DNA from: Tepidiphilus olei
GTDB taxonomy: Bacteria > Pseudomonadota > Gammaproteobacteria > Burkholderiales > Rhodocyclaceae
Assembly: GCF_006980705.1 (NCBI RefSeq)
Contig: NZ_SBHO01000001.1
Span: 1 to 64,000, forward strand
Direction: 5' to 3'
Length of the DNA stretch: 64,000 nucleotides
The position numbers and the translations under genes are program-made. The stretch's first letter is position 1; the number at the start of each line of letters is the position of its first letter. The notes under the pieces are model-generated. The model did not search any database, had not been told where the DNA came from, and saw only the letters and a list, made by a program, of their open reading frames with translations. Positions 47,633-56,742 of the stretch are shown here, piece after piece.

Positions 47633-49206
47633 GGGTCCGCGGCCTCGTGGTCGATGAGCTCAAGGACCGCCAGCGGTGTGCCCAGGCGCTCGATGTGGGC
47701 GATTTCCTTGCCGAGCATCGCCTGGTCGCAGTCATCATGGGTGGTGGCGAGGAAGAGTTCGGCGTCGTCCCACGCTTCGGTGATATGGACGTTGGGTGGC
47801 AGCCAGGGTTCGATCTGGAAACCTTCTGCGCAATAGGCGAGCGCCCAGTCTTTGCCGGGAGGTTGTTTGGCGACCCAATCGGCGAGTACGGGCAACAAGG
47901 CTCGGGTGGCGTCGCTCCAGTAATCCATTTCCCAACGGTGCTTGGCGCCGGCTAGTCCCCGGGCGAGGTGGTTGTAGTAGAGGTGCTGATAGGGGTGCAG
48001 CCGTGCTAGGGTGACGAGATCGTCGGCGGCCGAGAGGACGAGCAGGGCGGCAAGGAGCAATGCGCCATGGCGGCGGCGCAGGGAGATCTCGGTCAGGGGG
48101 CGATGGAGTGCCGCGAGCGTGCTTTGCCAGCCCCAGCACGCGAGCAGGGCGAACCACGGGACGAGGAAGAGGAAGTGGCGCAGGCCGTTGTAGAGCGGCG
48201 GTCTGCCGATGATGACATAGGCGAGCACGAAGGCGAGCGCGAACAGCAGCGGCCACAGACGAGGGGATTCCTTGATGCGCCGCCCGTGGGCGAGCGCGAG
48301 CACGGTGCCTAGAAGCACGAATTCCGGCAGTCGCACGAGGAGGTACTTGGGTAAATAGAGACGCGAGACTTTGGCGTTTTCCACGCGCTCGCCGTCTTCC
48401 CAGGTATAGAGGTCGAAGGCGAAGTGCGAGAACTTGGTGAGCGCTTGCCAGACGTGATCCCAGCTCATTACCGACCAGGGCCAGAAAAAAGCCATGAGCG
48501 CGAGCGCGAGTGCGATGCCTGGCACGAGGCGCACGAGGAGCGCCGTGAAGAGCCGCGGCCAGGAGGGCAGTAAGCGGCGGCGCGGCCACCATGCGAGCAG
48601 GAGGGCCGCACCGAGAAAACCGAAGGCGAGCACGCCGCCCACCCGCAATCCGATCGCGGCTCCGGTGGCGAGCCCCCACAAAAGCACGTGGCGCCAACGC
48701 GGTACGGGAATCTCGTCGGCGATGCGGCTCGTGTAGTAGAGCGACCACAGCATGGCCGCGGCAAAAGGGACGTCCTTGGTGTGGGTGAAGATCGCGCCGG
48801 AGAAGACCCCGCTGCCCATCGTGGCGGCGAGCGCCGCCGTCCCCAGCCAGGCTCCTCCCAGGAAACGCCCGAAACGTGCCGCGCCCAGAAATGCCAGGGC
48901 GCCGAAAGCGGCGGTGAGGAGATGCCGTAATGGCCACCAGTCGATGCCGAAGGCCATGGTGATCCAAGCCGCGGGCAGATCGAAGAGACCTCCGTACAGA
49001 TAGAGATTACTGAAGTCGAGGAAGGTCTTGTCGGCAAGTCCGCTCCTGTAGTAGGCCACGAGCAGTTCGCCGTAGATGTGCTGTACCCATTCGTCGTTGC
49101 TCGGTGCGTGGCGGTCGTAACCGTCGAAGACGTACCAGGCGAAAACGAGCCACAGGAGGAGTGAGAGGCTGCGCGGGGTGAGCAAGCGCTGCAAGAGGAG
49201 GCGCAT
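47629..49206 (-). CDS. GT-C membrane glycosyltransferase (family 39/ArnT-like)
   Basis: Integral membrane enzyme likely transferring a sugar from a polyprenyl phosphate donor to an acceptor in the periplasm. From ATG 49206 the protein is 525 aa with about ten to eleven transmembrane helices. A first periplasmic loop contains the GT-C acidic motif N-D-E-W near residue 36. A C-terminal soluble part of about 130 residues follows. It lacks clear ArnT signature detail, so the acceptor is unknown. It lies between gtrA (overlap) and the GT2 gene (56 bp). Confidence 0.85.
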   Translation of the reverse strand: MRLLLQRLLTPRSLSLLLWLVFAWYVFDGYDRHAPSNDEWVQHIYGELLVAYYRSGLADKTFLDFSNLYLYGGLFDLPAAWITMAFGIDWWPLRHLLTAAFGALAFLGAARFGRFLGGAWLGTAALAATMGSGVFSGAIFTHTKDVPFAAAMLWSLYYTSRIADEIPVPRWRHVLLWGLATGAAIGLRVGGVLAFGFLGAALLLAWWPRRRLLPSWPRLFTALLVRLVPGIALALALMAFFWPWSVMSWDHVWQALTKFSHFAFDLYTWEDGERVENAKVSRLYLPKYLLVRLPEFVLLGTVLALAHGRRIKESPRLWPLLFALAFVLAYVIIGRPPLYNGLRHFLFLVPWFALLACWGWQSTLAALHRPLTEISLRRRHGALLLAALLVLSAADDLVTLARLHPYQHLYYNHLARGLAGAKHRWEMDYWSDATRALLPVLADWVAKQPPGKDWALAYCAEGFQIEPWLPPNVHITEAWDDAELFLATTHDDCDQAMLGKEIAHIERLGTPLAVLELIDHEAADP

Positions 49207-49262
49207 CGGGGATGAACTCGGCACGGAATCGTGCAATCGGATGGGGTGAAGTGGCGAAAGGT

Positions 49263-50252
49263 TCAACGCGGCGGCGAAGGGGGTTCGGCGAGTTCGTCGG
49301 GCAGGTTGACGGTGCGCCCGATGAGGTAGAGCGGCCGGCGTTTGACTTCCTCGAAGACCCGGCCGAGATATTCGCCGAGTACGCCCAGGCTGACGAGCTG
49401 CACCCCCGAGAGAAAGAGCGTGGCGACCATGAGCGAGGCGTAGCCGGGCACGTCGCGCCCGAAAAGGAGCGTGCGCACCACCAGCCACAGACCATAGACC
49501 ACCGAGGCGAGCGCCAGGAGCGCGCCGATCGAGGACCAGACGTACAAGGGGACCGTGGTAAAGGAGACCATGCCGTCGATGGCATAGCGCCAGAGTTTGC
49601 GCAGCGACCAGCGGGAGGTGCCGGCGTGGCGCTCGGCGGGCCGGTAGGGAATGGTGACCTGCTCGAACCCCACCCAGTTCGCCAGCCCTTTGAGGAAACG
49701 CTTGCGTTCGGGCAGGAGATTCAGGGCTGCCACCACGCGTCGGTCGAAGAGGCGAAAATCGCCCCCGCCCGGTGTGAGGGCGATTTCGGAGATACCGCGA
49801 TAGAAACGGTAGAAGGCGAGCGAGAGCCAGCGGCGCAAGGGGGAGTCGGTGTCCCGGTCGGTGCGCACGGCCGTGACGATGGCCGCTCCGGCGCGCCAGC
49901 GCTCGAGCATCTGGGGAATGAGTTCGGGCGGATGTTGCAAGTCGGCGTCCATGATGACGGCGGCCCGTCCGGCGACGCGATGCAGCCCCGCGGCCATGGC
50001 GGCTTCCTTGCCGAAGTTGCGCGCAAACCGCACGCCCTTGACGCGGGCATCGGCTTCGCCGAGCCGCTCGATGACCGCGAAGCTCTCATCGCGGCTACCG
50101 TCGTCGACGAGGATCAATTCCCAGGAGAGCGCGAGTGCATCGAGCACGTCCTTGAGCCGTTCGTACAAAACCGGTAACGATGCCGCTTCGTTATACACGG
50201 GTACAATCACGCTCAGTTCGACCGGGGTCGGCGGTGCGGAGGCGGGAATCAC
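49263..50252 (-). CDS. Polyprenyl-phosphate glycosyltransferase, GT2 family (GtrB/ArnC/DPM1-like)
   Basis: Transfers a sugar from a nucleotide donor to undecaprenyl phosphate on the cytoplasmic face. The 329-aa protein has the GT-A motifs S-V-I-V-P-V-Y-N-E (about residues 14-22), V-D-D-G-S, and D-A-D-L-Q-H-P-P-E. Two C-terminal transmembrane helices (about 235-300) end in a G-E-Y-L-G-R-V-F-E-E-V-K motif typical of GtrB. It is the first gene of the three-gene minus-strand unit and diverges from the deacetylase gene by 54 bp. Confidence 0.93.
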   Translation of the reverse strand: MIPASAPPTPVELSVIVPVYNEAASLPVLYERLKDVLDALALSWELILVDDGSRDESFAVIERLGEADARVKGVRFARNFGKEAAMAAGLHRVAGRAAVIMDADLQHPPELIPQMLERWRAGAAIVTAVRTDRDTDSPLRRWLSLAFYRFYRGISEIALTPGGGDFRLFDRRVVAALNLLPERKRFLKGLANWVGFEQVTIPYRPAERHAGTSRWSLRKLWRYAIDGMVSFTTVPLYVWSSIGALLALASVVYGLWLVVRTLLFGRDVPGYASLMVATLFLSGVQLVSLGVLGEYLGRVFEEVKRRPLYLIGRTVNLPDELAEPPSPPR

Positions 50253-50306
50253 GGCTATCGGCTCCTGTCGTCAGCGAATCGTAACGGGATGCAAGGCAAG
50301 GATCGC

Positions 50307-51299
50307 ATGGACGTCCATTTCGAAAAATCCGGCGTTTTGGCGCTGACGCCGCCTCCTGGACTGGGGGTGCCTCCGGCCGATGTCCCCTTGGAAACGGTTG
50401 CACCGGTAGAGCGAACTTTCGTCTTGTGCGCCGACGATTATGGTATCGCACGGGGCGTGGATCGTGCCATCGAGCATCTGATCGAATCGGGGCGGGTGAC
50501 GGCCACCGGGGCGATGGTGACCATGCCTTGCTGGAAGCGCGATGCGCCTGGCTTGGCGGCTTTGGCGCGCGTAACGGGTGCCCAGGTGGGCTTGCACCTG
50601 ACGCTCACCGAGCAGCGTTCGGCGAGCCCGGCGCGTGGTTTGGCGCAAGAGGGACGCCTGCCCTCTCTGCGAACGCTACTCTTGAGTGCATTGGCGAGGC
50701 GTCTGCCGGCGGCGGCAGTGGCCGAGGAGATTCGGGCGCAGTTCGATGCCTTCGAAGACGTTTGGGGGGCACCACCGGCTTTCGTCGATGGGCATCAGCA
50801 CGTGCATCTCCTGCCGACGGTGCGCGAGGCGCTCGTTGCCGAGATCCTGAACCGGTATGCGCCGGGTACGCTGTGGGTGCGCGATTGCCGCGAAACCGTG
50901 CGGCGCATTCGGATACGGGGTGTGGGGGAGCGCAAGGCGCTCTTTCTGCGTCGCTTGGGACGTGGGCTCAAGGCAGCACTGCTCGCGCACGGTATCGCGC
51001 ACAACCAGGGATTCTCCGGTCTGCACGATTTCAAGGAAACGCCGCCTTTTCGCGAGAAGATGGGCCGTTTCCTCGCGGCGTTGGGGCCGAGAGCTTTGGT
51101 GCACGTGCATCCGGGCCGGGTCGATGCGGCGCTCTTGGCGGTCGACACGCTCACGACCCCGCGCGAATGGGAGTACGAATATCTGGCGAGCGACGCCTTC
51201 GTTGCAGATTGTGCGCGGCTGGGTGTGCGGCCAACTACGCCTTCCTGGAGCAATCAACCCCACCGGAGCGAGGAAAATACGCCTTCCCGCGTTGCCTGA
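50307..51299 (+). CDS. YdjC/ChbG/HpnK family carbohydrate deacetylase
   Basis: Metal-dependent deacetylase of amino sugars, either chitooligosaccharide, hopanoid-linked, or undecaprenyl-phosphate-linked. From ATG 50307, with AAGGATCGC ahead, the protein is 330 aa. Metal and catalytic residues appear as Asp43-Asp44 in C-A-D-D-Y-G and in the H-Q-H-V-H motif (His163, 165, 167); a C-terminal H-V-H-P-G-R segment is also typical. Upstream in-frame ATG 50289 is possible. HpnK is one option, but no other hopanoid gene is nearby. The divergent GT2/GT-C/GtrA unit points instead to a lipid-linked amino sugar. Confidence 0.88.
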   Translation: MDVHFEKSGVLALTPPPGLGVPPADVPLETVAPVERTFVLCADDYGIARGVDRAIEHLIESGRVTATGAMVTMPCWKRDAPGLAALARVTGAQVGLHLTLTEQRSASPARGLAQEGRLPSLRTLLLSALARRLPAAAVAEEIRAQFDAFEDVWGAPPAFVDGHQHVHLLPTVREALVAEILNRYAPGTLWVRDCRETVRRIRIRGVGERKALFLRRLGRGLKAALLAHGIAHNQGFSGLHDFKETPPFREKMGRFLAALGPRALVHVHPGRVDAALLAVDTLTTPREWEYEYLASDAFVADCARLGVRPTTPSWSNQPHRSEENTPSRVA

Positions 51300-51359
51300 A
51301 GTCCGCTCCGCGGCCGGCTCTGCTAGACTTACGGTCTCGATCCCTCATTTATCGATGTC

Positions 51360-52001
51360 ATGCTCGAAGCTTCGGCGCTCACCTGCATCAAAGGCGACCG
51401 CATCCTTTTCCGCGACCTGACGCACGTCTTTCGCCCCGGCGTGCTCGCCCGCGTAGCCGGCCCCAACGGCGTGGGCAAGACGAGCCTGTTGCGCCTGCTC
51501 TGCGGCTTGGCGCAGCCTGATGAGGGGGAAGTGCGCTGGCAAGGGGTGCCGGTGAGGGCGCAAACGGATGCCTGGCACCGCGCGGTATTTTTCCACGGCC
51601 ATCTGCCGGCGGTGCATGAGCTCCTGAGCCCGAGGGAGAACCTGCGCAGCCTCGCCGCGGTGCAGGGGCTGCCGCACGACGCAGCGGCGATCGACGCCGC
51701 CCTCGCGGAGCTTGGCCTCGCGCGGCAACGCGACCTGCCCGTGCGGGTGCTCTCGGCAGGGCAGCGGCGGCGGGTCGCGCTCGCGCGCCTCATTCTGGCG
51801 CAGGAGCGTCCCGTGTGGATTTTGGACGAACCCTTCACGGCGCTCGACGTCGCGGCGGTGGCCGCGCTCGCGCGCCGCATCGAAGCGCGGGTGCGCGATG
51901 GAGCCACCGTGGTGCTCACGACGCACCAGGACGTGGAATTTTCCTGTGCTTGCGAAACCCTGGAGCCGGGGCGCTTCGCGCCGCGGCGCAAGGTGGCGTG
52001 A
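51360..52001 (+). CDS. ccmA: Haem exporter ATP-binding protein CcmA
   Basis: ATPase of the CcmAB complex in System I cytochrome c maturation; it powers release of holo-CcmE. The 213-aa protein has Walker A G-P-N-G-V-G-K-T-S (residues 34-42), the signature L-S-A-G-Q-R-R-R-V-A, and Walker B W-I-L-D-E-P. It begins the ccm operon; its TGA shares a base with the ccmB ATG. Confidence 0.95.
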   Translation: MLEASALTCIKGDRILFRDLTHVFRPGVLARVAGPNGVGKTSLLRLLCGLAQPDEGEVRWQGVPVRAQTDAWHRAVFFHGHLPAVHELLSPRENLRSLAAVQGLPHDAAAIDAALAELGLARQRDLPVRVLSAGQRRRVALARLILAQERPVWILDEPFTALDVAAVAALARRIEARVRDGATVVLTTHQDVEFSCACETLEPGRFAPRRKVA

Positions 52002-52669
52002 TGGGGGCGGTATTCGCGGCCATGCTGCGGCGCGAGATGGCACTTGCCTGGCGCGGCCGCACCGACGTGCTGCTCGCGCTCTCCTTTTTCGTCGTCGTGG
52101 TGTGCCTCTTCCCCTTTGGCATCGGGCCGGAGGCGAATCAGTTGCGTGCGATCGCCCCGGGCGTGGTCTGGGTGACGGCGCTGCTCGCCTCGCTCCTGGC
52201 GTTGCCGAGGCTCTTCGAGCACGATCTGAGGGACGGCACGCTGGAGCAGCTGCTGCTCTCACCCGAGCCGGCGGTGGTGTGGGTGCTGGCGAAAGTGACC
52301 GTCCATTGGCTCGTCACCGGCGTGCCGGTGGCGCTCTTTGCGCCGCTGCTCGCCGGGCTCTACGATCTGCAGCCGGAAGTCCTGCCCTTGCTGGCGGGAA
52401 CGCTCTTGTTGGGCACCCCCACGCTCACGCTCATCGGCGCGATCGGGGCGGCGCTCACGCTGGGGGTGCGTTCCGGGGCAGTGCTGCTGGCGCTACTGGT
52501 GCTGCCGCTGGCGGTGCCGGTGCTCATTTTCGGGGCAGGAGCGGTGGAAGCGGCCCTGGGTGGGGTATCCTACACCGCGCACCTGGCCCTGCTGGGGGCC
52601 GGGGGACTCGCGTCGGTGGCGCTCGCGCCCTGGGCGTGCGTGGCGGCGTTGCGTTTGGCGGTGCAATGA
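52001..52669 (+). CDS. ccmB: Haem exporter permease CcmB
   Basis: Membrane subunit of CcmAB. The 222-aa protein has six transmembrane helices and the family motifs F-P-F-G-I-G-P-E and R-L-F-E-x-D-L-R-D-G-T-L-E-Q-L-L-L-S. The ATG at 52001 overlaps the ccmA stop. Four-base overlap with ccmC. Confidence 0.95.
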   Translation: MGAVFAAMLRREMALAWRGRTDVLLALSFFVVVVCLFPFGIGPEANQLRAIAPGVVWVTALLASLLALPRLFEHDLRDGTLEQLLLSPEPAVVWVLAKVTVHWLVTGVPVALFAPLLAGLYDLQPEVLPLLAGTLLLGTPTLTLIGAIGAALTLGVRSGAVLLALLVLPLAVPVLIFGAGAVEAALGGVSYTAHLALLGAGGLASVALAPWACVAALRLAVQ

Positions 52670-53502
52670 GGGGGAAGAATCGAGGGATGGACGCGACACC
52701 AGGAAGGCGGCAGCGTTGGCAGCAGGGAATCGAGGCGCGACAGCGCGCGCCGCGTAGCCTTTGGCGGTTTGCTGCACCGCAGCAGTTCTATCCGCTCGCC
52801 GGGCGGCTCGCACCGTGGTTCGCCGCGCTCGCCGCCGTGCTCACCGTGGTGGGGCTGTACCTGGCGTTTTTCGTCGCGCCGACCGACGCGCAGCAAGGGG
52901 AGGTCTATCGCATCATTTTCCTCCACGTGCCGGCGGCGTGGATGTCGATGTTCCTCTATCTCGTGATGGCCTTCTGGGGGATCGTCGGCTGGGTGCTCAA
53001 TACGCGGCTCTCTTTCATGATGGCCCATGCGCTCGCGCCCACGGGGGCGATCTGGTGTTTCATCGCTTTGTGGACCGGCGCCCTGTGGGGGCGCCCTACC
53101 TGGGGGACGTACTGGGTGTGGGATGCGCGGCTCACCTCGCAGCTGCTCCTCATGTTCCTCTATTTGGGCTACCTGGCACTCACGCGGGCCATCGAGGATC
53201 CTCGCCGTGCCGATCGCGCCGGGGCCTTGCTCGCCATCGTCGGTTCGATCAACGTGCCCATCATCTATTTTTCGGTGCAGTGGTGGAATACGCTGCATCA
53301 GGGCGCTTCGGTGAGCCTCACGCGTGCGCCTTCCATGGCCACCGTCATGCTGGTGACCATGCTGATTATGGCGTTCGCCGCCTGGTTCTATTCGATCGCC
53401 GTGGCGTTGTGGCGGGTCCGTACGATCATCCTCGAGCGCGAACGGCACACCGACTGGGTGGCCGCCGAGCTCGATCGCCTGGCGGCCAGGGAACGGGGGT
53501 GA
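52666..53502 (+). CDS. ccmC: Haem-handling protein CcmC
   Basis: Attaches haem to CcmE at the periplasmic side. The 278-aa protein has six transmembrane helices and the tryptophan-rich WWD-type motif W-G-T-Y-W-V-W-D (about residues 145-152). Flanking histidines (H-V-P-A-A-W-M and Q-W-W-N-T-L-H) bind haem. The start could be ATG 52666 (overlap with ccmB) or ATG 52687, which has GAGGG ahead. A long Arg/Gln-rich cytoplasmic N-terminus results from the earlier start. Confidence 0.95.
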   Translation: MRGKNRGMDATPGRRQRWQQGIEARQRAPRSLWRFAAPQQFYPLAGRLAPWFAALAAVLTVVGLYLAFFVAPTDAQQGEVYRIIFLHVPAAWMSMFLYLVMAFWGIVGWVLNTRLSFMMAHALAPTGAIWCFIALWTGALWGRPTWGTYWVWDARLTSQLLLMFLYLGYLALTRAIEDPRRADRAGALLAIVGSINVPIIYFSVQWWNTLHQGASVSLTRAPSMATVMLVTMLIMAFAAWFYSIAVALWRVRTIILERERHTDWVAAELDRLAARERG

Positions 53503-53506
53503 ATGG

Positions 53507-53698
53507 ATGCACTGGGAATCGTGGTCGGCTTTCTGGGACATGGGTGGACGGGGTTTCTTCGTCTGGGGCAGCTACGGCGTGAGTTTCGCCCTCATCGCCC
53601 TCGAACTTTATTTCCTCTACCGCACTCGTAAGGCCGTGATCCGCCGTCTGCTGCGCTGGCGGGCGGCACGGCTCGAAGACACGGGAGAAGACGCATGA
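53507..53698 (+). CDS. ccmD: Haem exporter small subunit CcmD
   Basis: Small membrane protein that helps release holo-CcmE from CcmABC. The 63-aa product has one transmembrane helix (about residues 16-39) and a basic cytoplasmic tail with a Y-L-x-R-T-R-K-type segment. It sits between ccmC (4 bp gap) and ccmE (4 bp overlap), as expected. Confidence 0.92.
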   Translation: MHWESWSAFWDMGGRGFFVWGSYGVSFALIALELYFLYRTRKAVIRRLLRWRAARLEDTGEDA

Positions 53699-54141
53699 CG
53701 GCACGCGGCAAGCGGTTGACTTTGATCCTCGCGGCGCTCGCCCTGCTCGGCGGGGCCACGGCGCTGGTGCTCTCGGCGATGCGCGAGAATCTGGTGTTCT
53801 TCCACACGCCTTCCGAGGTGGCCGAGGGCAAGGCGCCTGTGGGAAGGACTTTTCGTATCGGCGGCATGGTGGCCGAGGGCTCGCTCGAACGCTTGCCCGA
53901 CGGGGTGACGGTGCGTTTTGCCGTCACCGATACGGCCAAGACCATTCCTGTCGTCTATCGCGGCGCGCTGCCCGATCTCTTCAGCGAGGGCAAGGGGGCG
54001 GTGGCCCAGGGTCAGCTGGGACCGGACGGGGTGTTCGTCGCCAGCGAAGTGCTCGCCAAGCACGACGAGAACTACATGCCGGTGGAAGCGCAGCACGCCG
54101 TGGATCAGGCGCAGCGCGCGGCATCCACCCTCGAGCCATGA
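53695..54141 (+). CDS. ccmE: Cytochrome c-type haem chaperone CcmE
   Basis: Carries haem covalently bound to a histidine and hands it to CcmF. The 148-aa protein has an N-terminal membrane anchor (about residues 8-27), a beta-barrel domain with R-I-G-G-M-V-x-x-G-S, and the haem-attachment His123 in [10 protein letters not shown]. The His form (not Cys) is present. Confidence 0.96.
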   Translation: MTARGKRLTLILAALALLGGATALVLSAMRENLVFFHTPSEVAEGKAPVGRTFRIGGMVAEGSLERLPDGVTVRFAVTDTAKTIPVVYRGALPDLFSEGKGAVAQGQLGPDGVFVASEVLAKHDENYMPVEAQHAVDQAQRAASTLEP

Positions 54142-54151
54142 GGAGCGCACG

Positions 54152-56149
54152 ATGATCCCCGAGATGGGACAGTTCGCGCTGGCGCTCGCTTGGGCGCTGG
54201 CGCTGGTGCAGGCGGTGCTGGGTCTTGCCGGAGCGGCGCGCGGTTCGGCCGGGGCGATGGCGGCAGCGCGGCGCGCGGCGCTCGTACAGTTCGCGGCGCT
54301 CGTTCTCGCCTATGCTTGTCTGACGGCTTCCTTCCTGCGCATCGATTTTTCCGTGCTGTTGGTGGCGGAACACTCGTCGACGCGCACACCGTGGGTCTAT
54401 CGTCTCACCGGCGTGTGGGGTAATCACGAGGGGTCGATGCTCTTGTGGTCGCTGGCGCTGGCGGGCTGGCAGGCAGCGGTGGCGGCTTTCTCGCGCACGC
54501 TCACCGCGGCCTTTCGCGCGCGCGTGCTCGGGGTGCTGGGCGCGGTGAGCGTGGGGTTCCTCGCCTTTCTCATCCTGACTTCCAACCCCTTCGAGCGGCT
54601 GGTGCCGGTGCCAGTGGAGGGGCGTGATCTCAACCCCTTGCTGCAGGATCCAGGCATGATCATCCATCCGCCGCTCCTGTACATGGGCTACGTGGGCATG
54701 GCGGTGGCGTTTTCGTTCGCGATCGCGGCATTGCTTTCGGGGCGAATGGACGCGGCCTGGGCACGCTGGTCGCGGCCCTGGACCCTGGTCGCCTGGGTGT
54801 TCCTCACGCTGGGTATCCTGGTGGGATCGGCCTGGGCCTATTACGAGTTGGGCTGGGGGGGGTGGTGGTTCTGGGACCCGGTGGAGAACGCCTCGCTCAT
54901 GCCTTGGCTGGTCGGAACCGCTTTGTTGCATTCGCTCATCGTCACCGAGAAACGGGGGGCGTTTCGCAGTTGGACGGTGCTGCTGGCGATCGGGGCGTTC
55001 TCGCTCTCGCTGCTGGGAACGTTCCTGGTGCGCTCGGGCGTGATCACTTCGGTGCACGCCTTTGCCACGGATCCTACCCGTGGGGTGTTCATCCTGGGTT
55101 TGCTCGCGCTCACCGTGGGGGTGTCGTTGTTGCTCTTCGCCTGGCGCGCGCCGCGGCTCTCGGGAGGGGGGGCGTTCGCGCCGGTTTCGCGCGAGGGCTC
55201 GCTCCTGGTCAATAACGTGCTGATGGCGGCGGCTGCCGGGGCGGTGTTGCTCGGTACGGTCTATCCCTTGATCATCGATGCGCTGCAGGGAGCCAAACTC
55301 TCGGTCGGGCCGCCGTACTTCGAAAAGGTGTTCGTGCCGCTGATGATTCCGGCGGTGGTGCTGATGGCGCTGGCGCCTTTCCTGCGTTGGAAGCGGGACG
55401 TGCTCTCGCGGGTGCTGCGCCGGGTGTGGCCGGAAACGATCGGGGCGCTGATCATCGCGGCGCTGGGCGTGTGGGCGATGGATCACGTCACGGTCGGTGC
55501 CTTCCTGGGGATCGCTTTGACGGCCTGGGTCGTTCTGGCCTCGTTGCGCCTGCTCGTCGATCGTCTACGCCAGGGGGCAGCTTCGGGGATGACGGCGCGG
55601 CTGCGCGGCATTCCCGGCTCTTGGTGGGGGATGTGGTTGTCTCACCTGGGAGTGGGGGTGTTCATTCTCGGCGTGACGCTCGTGGGGGCGTTGGAGCAGC
55701 GGCTCGACGTGAAGATGATGCCCGGGCAGGAAGCGGAGCTCGCCGGCTATCGTTTCGTGCTGCGTGGCGTGAGCGAGGTGCCGGGACCCAACTATACCGC
55801 CCAGCGCGGCGCGGTGGAGGTGTGGCGCGAAGGGCGGATGCTCACCGTGCTCGCGCCGGAGAAACGCGCCTACTTCCGTTCGGCCATGCCGATGACCGAG
55901 TCGGCGATCGATTGGGGAGTATTCCGCGACGTCTATGTGTCGCTGGGAGATCCCACCGGCGATGGTGGCTGGGTCGTTTTGCTCTTCTATAAACCCTTCA
56001 TTTCCTGGATCTGGTTTGGTGCGGTACTGATCGCGCTCGGTGGTGTGGCTGCCGCGCTCGATCGGCGCTACCGGCGGCTCGCACGACGCACGGCTGCGGT
56101 CTCTGCGTCGGAGCAGTCCCACGAACCGGTGGCGGAGGCGGTGCGATGA
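54152..56149 (+). CDS. ccmF: Haem lyase subunit CcmF
   Basis: Core of the haem ligase that attaches haem to CXXCH apocytochromes. The 665-aa protein has about 15 transmembrane helices and the WWD motif W-G-G-W-W-F-W-D-P-V-E-N-A-S near residues 235-248. The V-W-G-N-H-E-G-S-M-L-L-W segment is also present. The ATG at 54152 is 10 bp after ccmE. Its stop overlaps the ccmG start. Confidence 0.96.
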   Translation: MIPEMGQFALALAWALALVQAVLGLAGAARGSAGAMAAARRAALVQFAALVLAYACLTASFLRIDFSVLLVAEHSSTRTPWVYRLTGVWGNHEGSMLLWSLALAGWQAAVAAFSRTLTAAFRARVLGVLGAVSVGFLAFLILTSNPFERLVPVPVEGRDLNPLLQDPGMIIHPPLLYMGYVGMAVAFSFAIAALLSGRMDAAWARWSRPWTLVAWVFLTLGILVGSAWAYYELGWGGWWFWDPVENASLMPWLVGTALLHSLIVTEKRGAFRSWTVLLAIGAFSLSLLGTFLVRSGVITSVHAFATDPTRGVFILGLLALTVGVSLLLFAWRAPRLSGGGAFAPVSREGSLLVNNVLMAAAAGAVLLGTVYPLIIDALQGAKLSVGPPYFEKVFVPLMIPAVVLMALAPFLRWKRDVLSRVLRRVWPETIGALIIAALGVWAMDHVTVGAFLGIALTAWVVLASLRLLVDRLRQGAASGMTARLRGIPGSWWGMWLSHLGVGVFILGVTLVGALEQRLDVKMMPGQEAELAGYRFVLRGVSEVPGPNYTAQRGAVEVWREGRMLTVLAPEKRAYFRSAMPMTESAIDWGVFRDVYVSLGDPTGDGGWVVLLFYKPFISWIWFGAVLIALGGVAAALDRRYRRLARRTAAVSASEQSHEPVAEAVR

Positions 56150-56742
56150 AGCTGAAGCATCTGATTCCTTTTTTCATCTTCGTTGCGTTGCTCGGGCTCT
56201 TTGCCTATGCTTTTCGCCTCGATCCGCGGGAGGTGCCTTCCCCGCTCGTGGGCAAGCCGGCACCGACTTTCGCCTTGCCGCGGGTGGATGCGCCCGAGAC
56301 GATCGTCGGCCCGGACGATTTGCGCGGTCGACCGTGGATGCTCAACGTCTGGGCCACGTGGTGCGTCGCCTGTCGTGAGGAGCACGCCATGTTGATGCGG
56401 CTCGCCCGTGAGGAGGGGGTGACGCTGCTGGGGCTGAATTACAAGGAGATCCGCGGCGATGCATCCTTGGATACGAGCCGGATTTCTCCACGGGAAGAGC
56501 GCGAGGCGGCGCTGTTGCGGGCGCGGGACTGGCTCGCCCGCCACGGGGATCCGTATCGGTTCTCCGTACTCGATCTCGAGGGGCGCGTGGCGATCGACTA
56601 TGGTGTCTACGGCGTGCCGGAGACTTTCCTCATCGACGCCGAGGGCATCATCCGCTACAAGCACATCGGGCCCATCGACGAGCGGGTCTGGCGAGAGGTT
56701 TTGCAACCAAAATGGGCGGCGCTAGAGGGGGCTACGCGATGA
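56146..56742 (+). CDS. ccmG: Thioredoxin-like CcmG/DsbE with an extended loop
   Basis: Periplasmic reductase keeping apocytochrome cysteines reduced. The 198-aa protein has one N-terminal helix and the active site W-C73-V-A-C76. G-V-P-E-T-F-L-I-D is near residue 165. It is about 20 residues longer than usual because of an extra charged stretch (about residues 106-126) after the G-L-N-Y-K-E strand, where most family members go straight to the A-R-x-W-L-x-x-x-G-D-P-Y helix. Overlaps ccmF and ccmH. Confidence 0.94.
   Translation: MKLKHLIPFFIFVALLGLFAYAFRLDPREVPSPLVGKPAPTFALPRVDAPETIVGPDDLRGRPWMLNVWATWCVACREEHAMLMRLAREEGVTLLGLNYKEIRGDASLDTSRISPREEREAALLRARDWLARHGDPYRFSVLDLEGRVAIDYGVYGVPETFLIDAEGIIRYKHIGPIDERVWREVLQPKWAALEGATR

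Noticed and set aside
53981-55486. 501-aa minus-strand frame
   Set aside because: Antisense to ccmE/ccmF; Arg/His/Gln-rich shadow composition.
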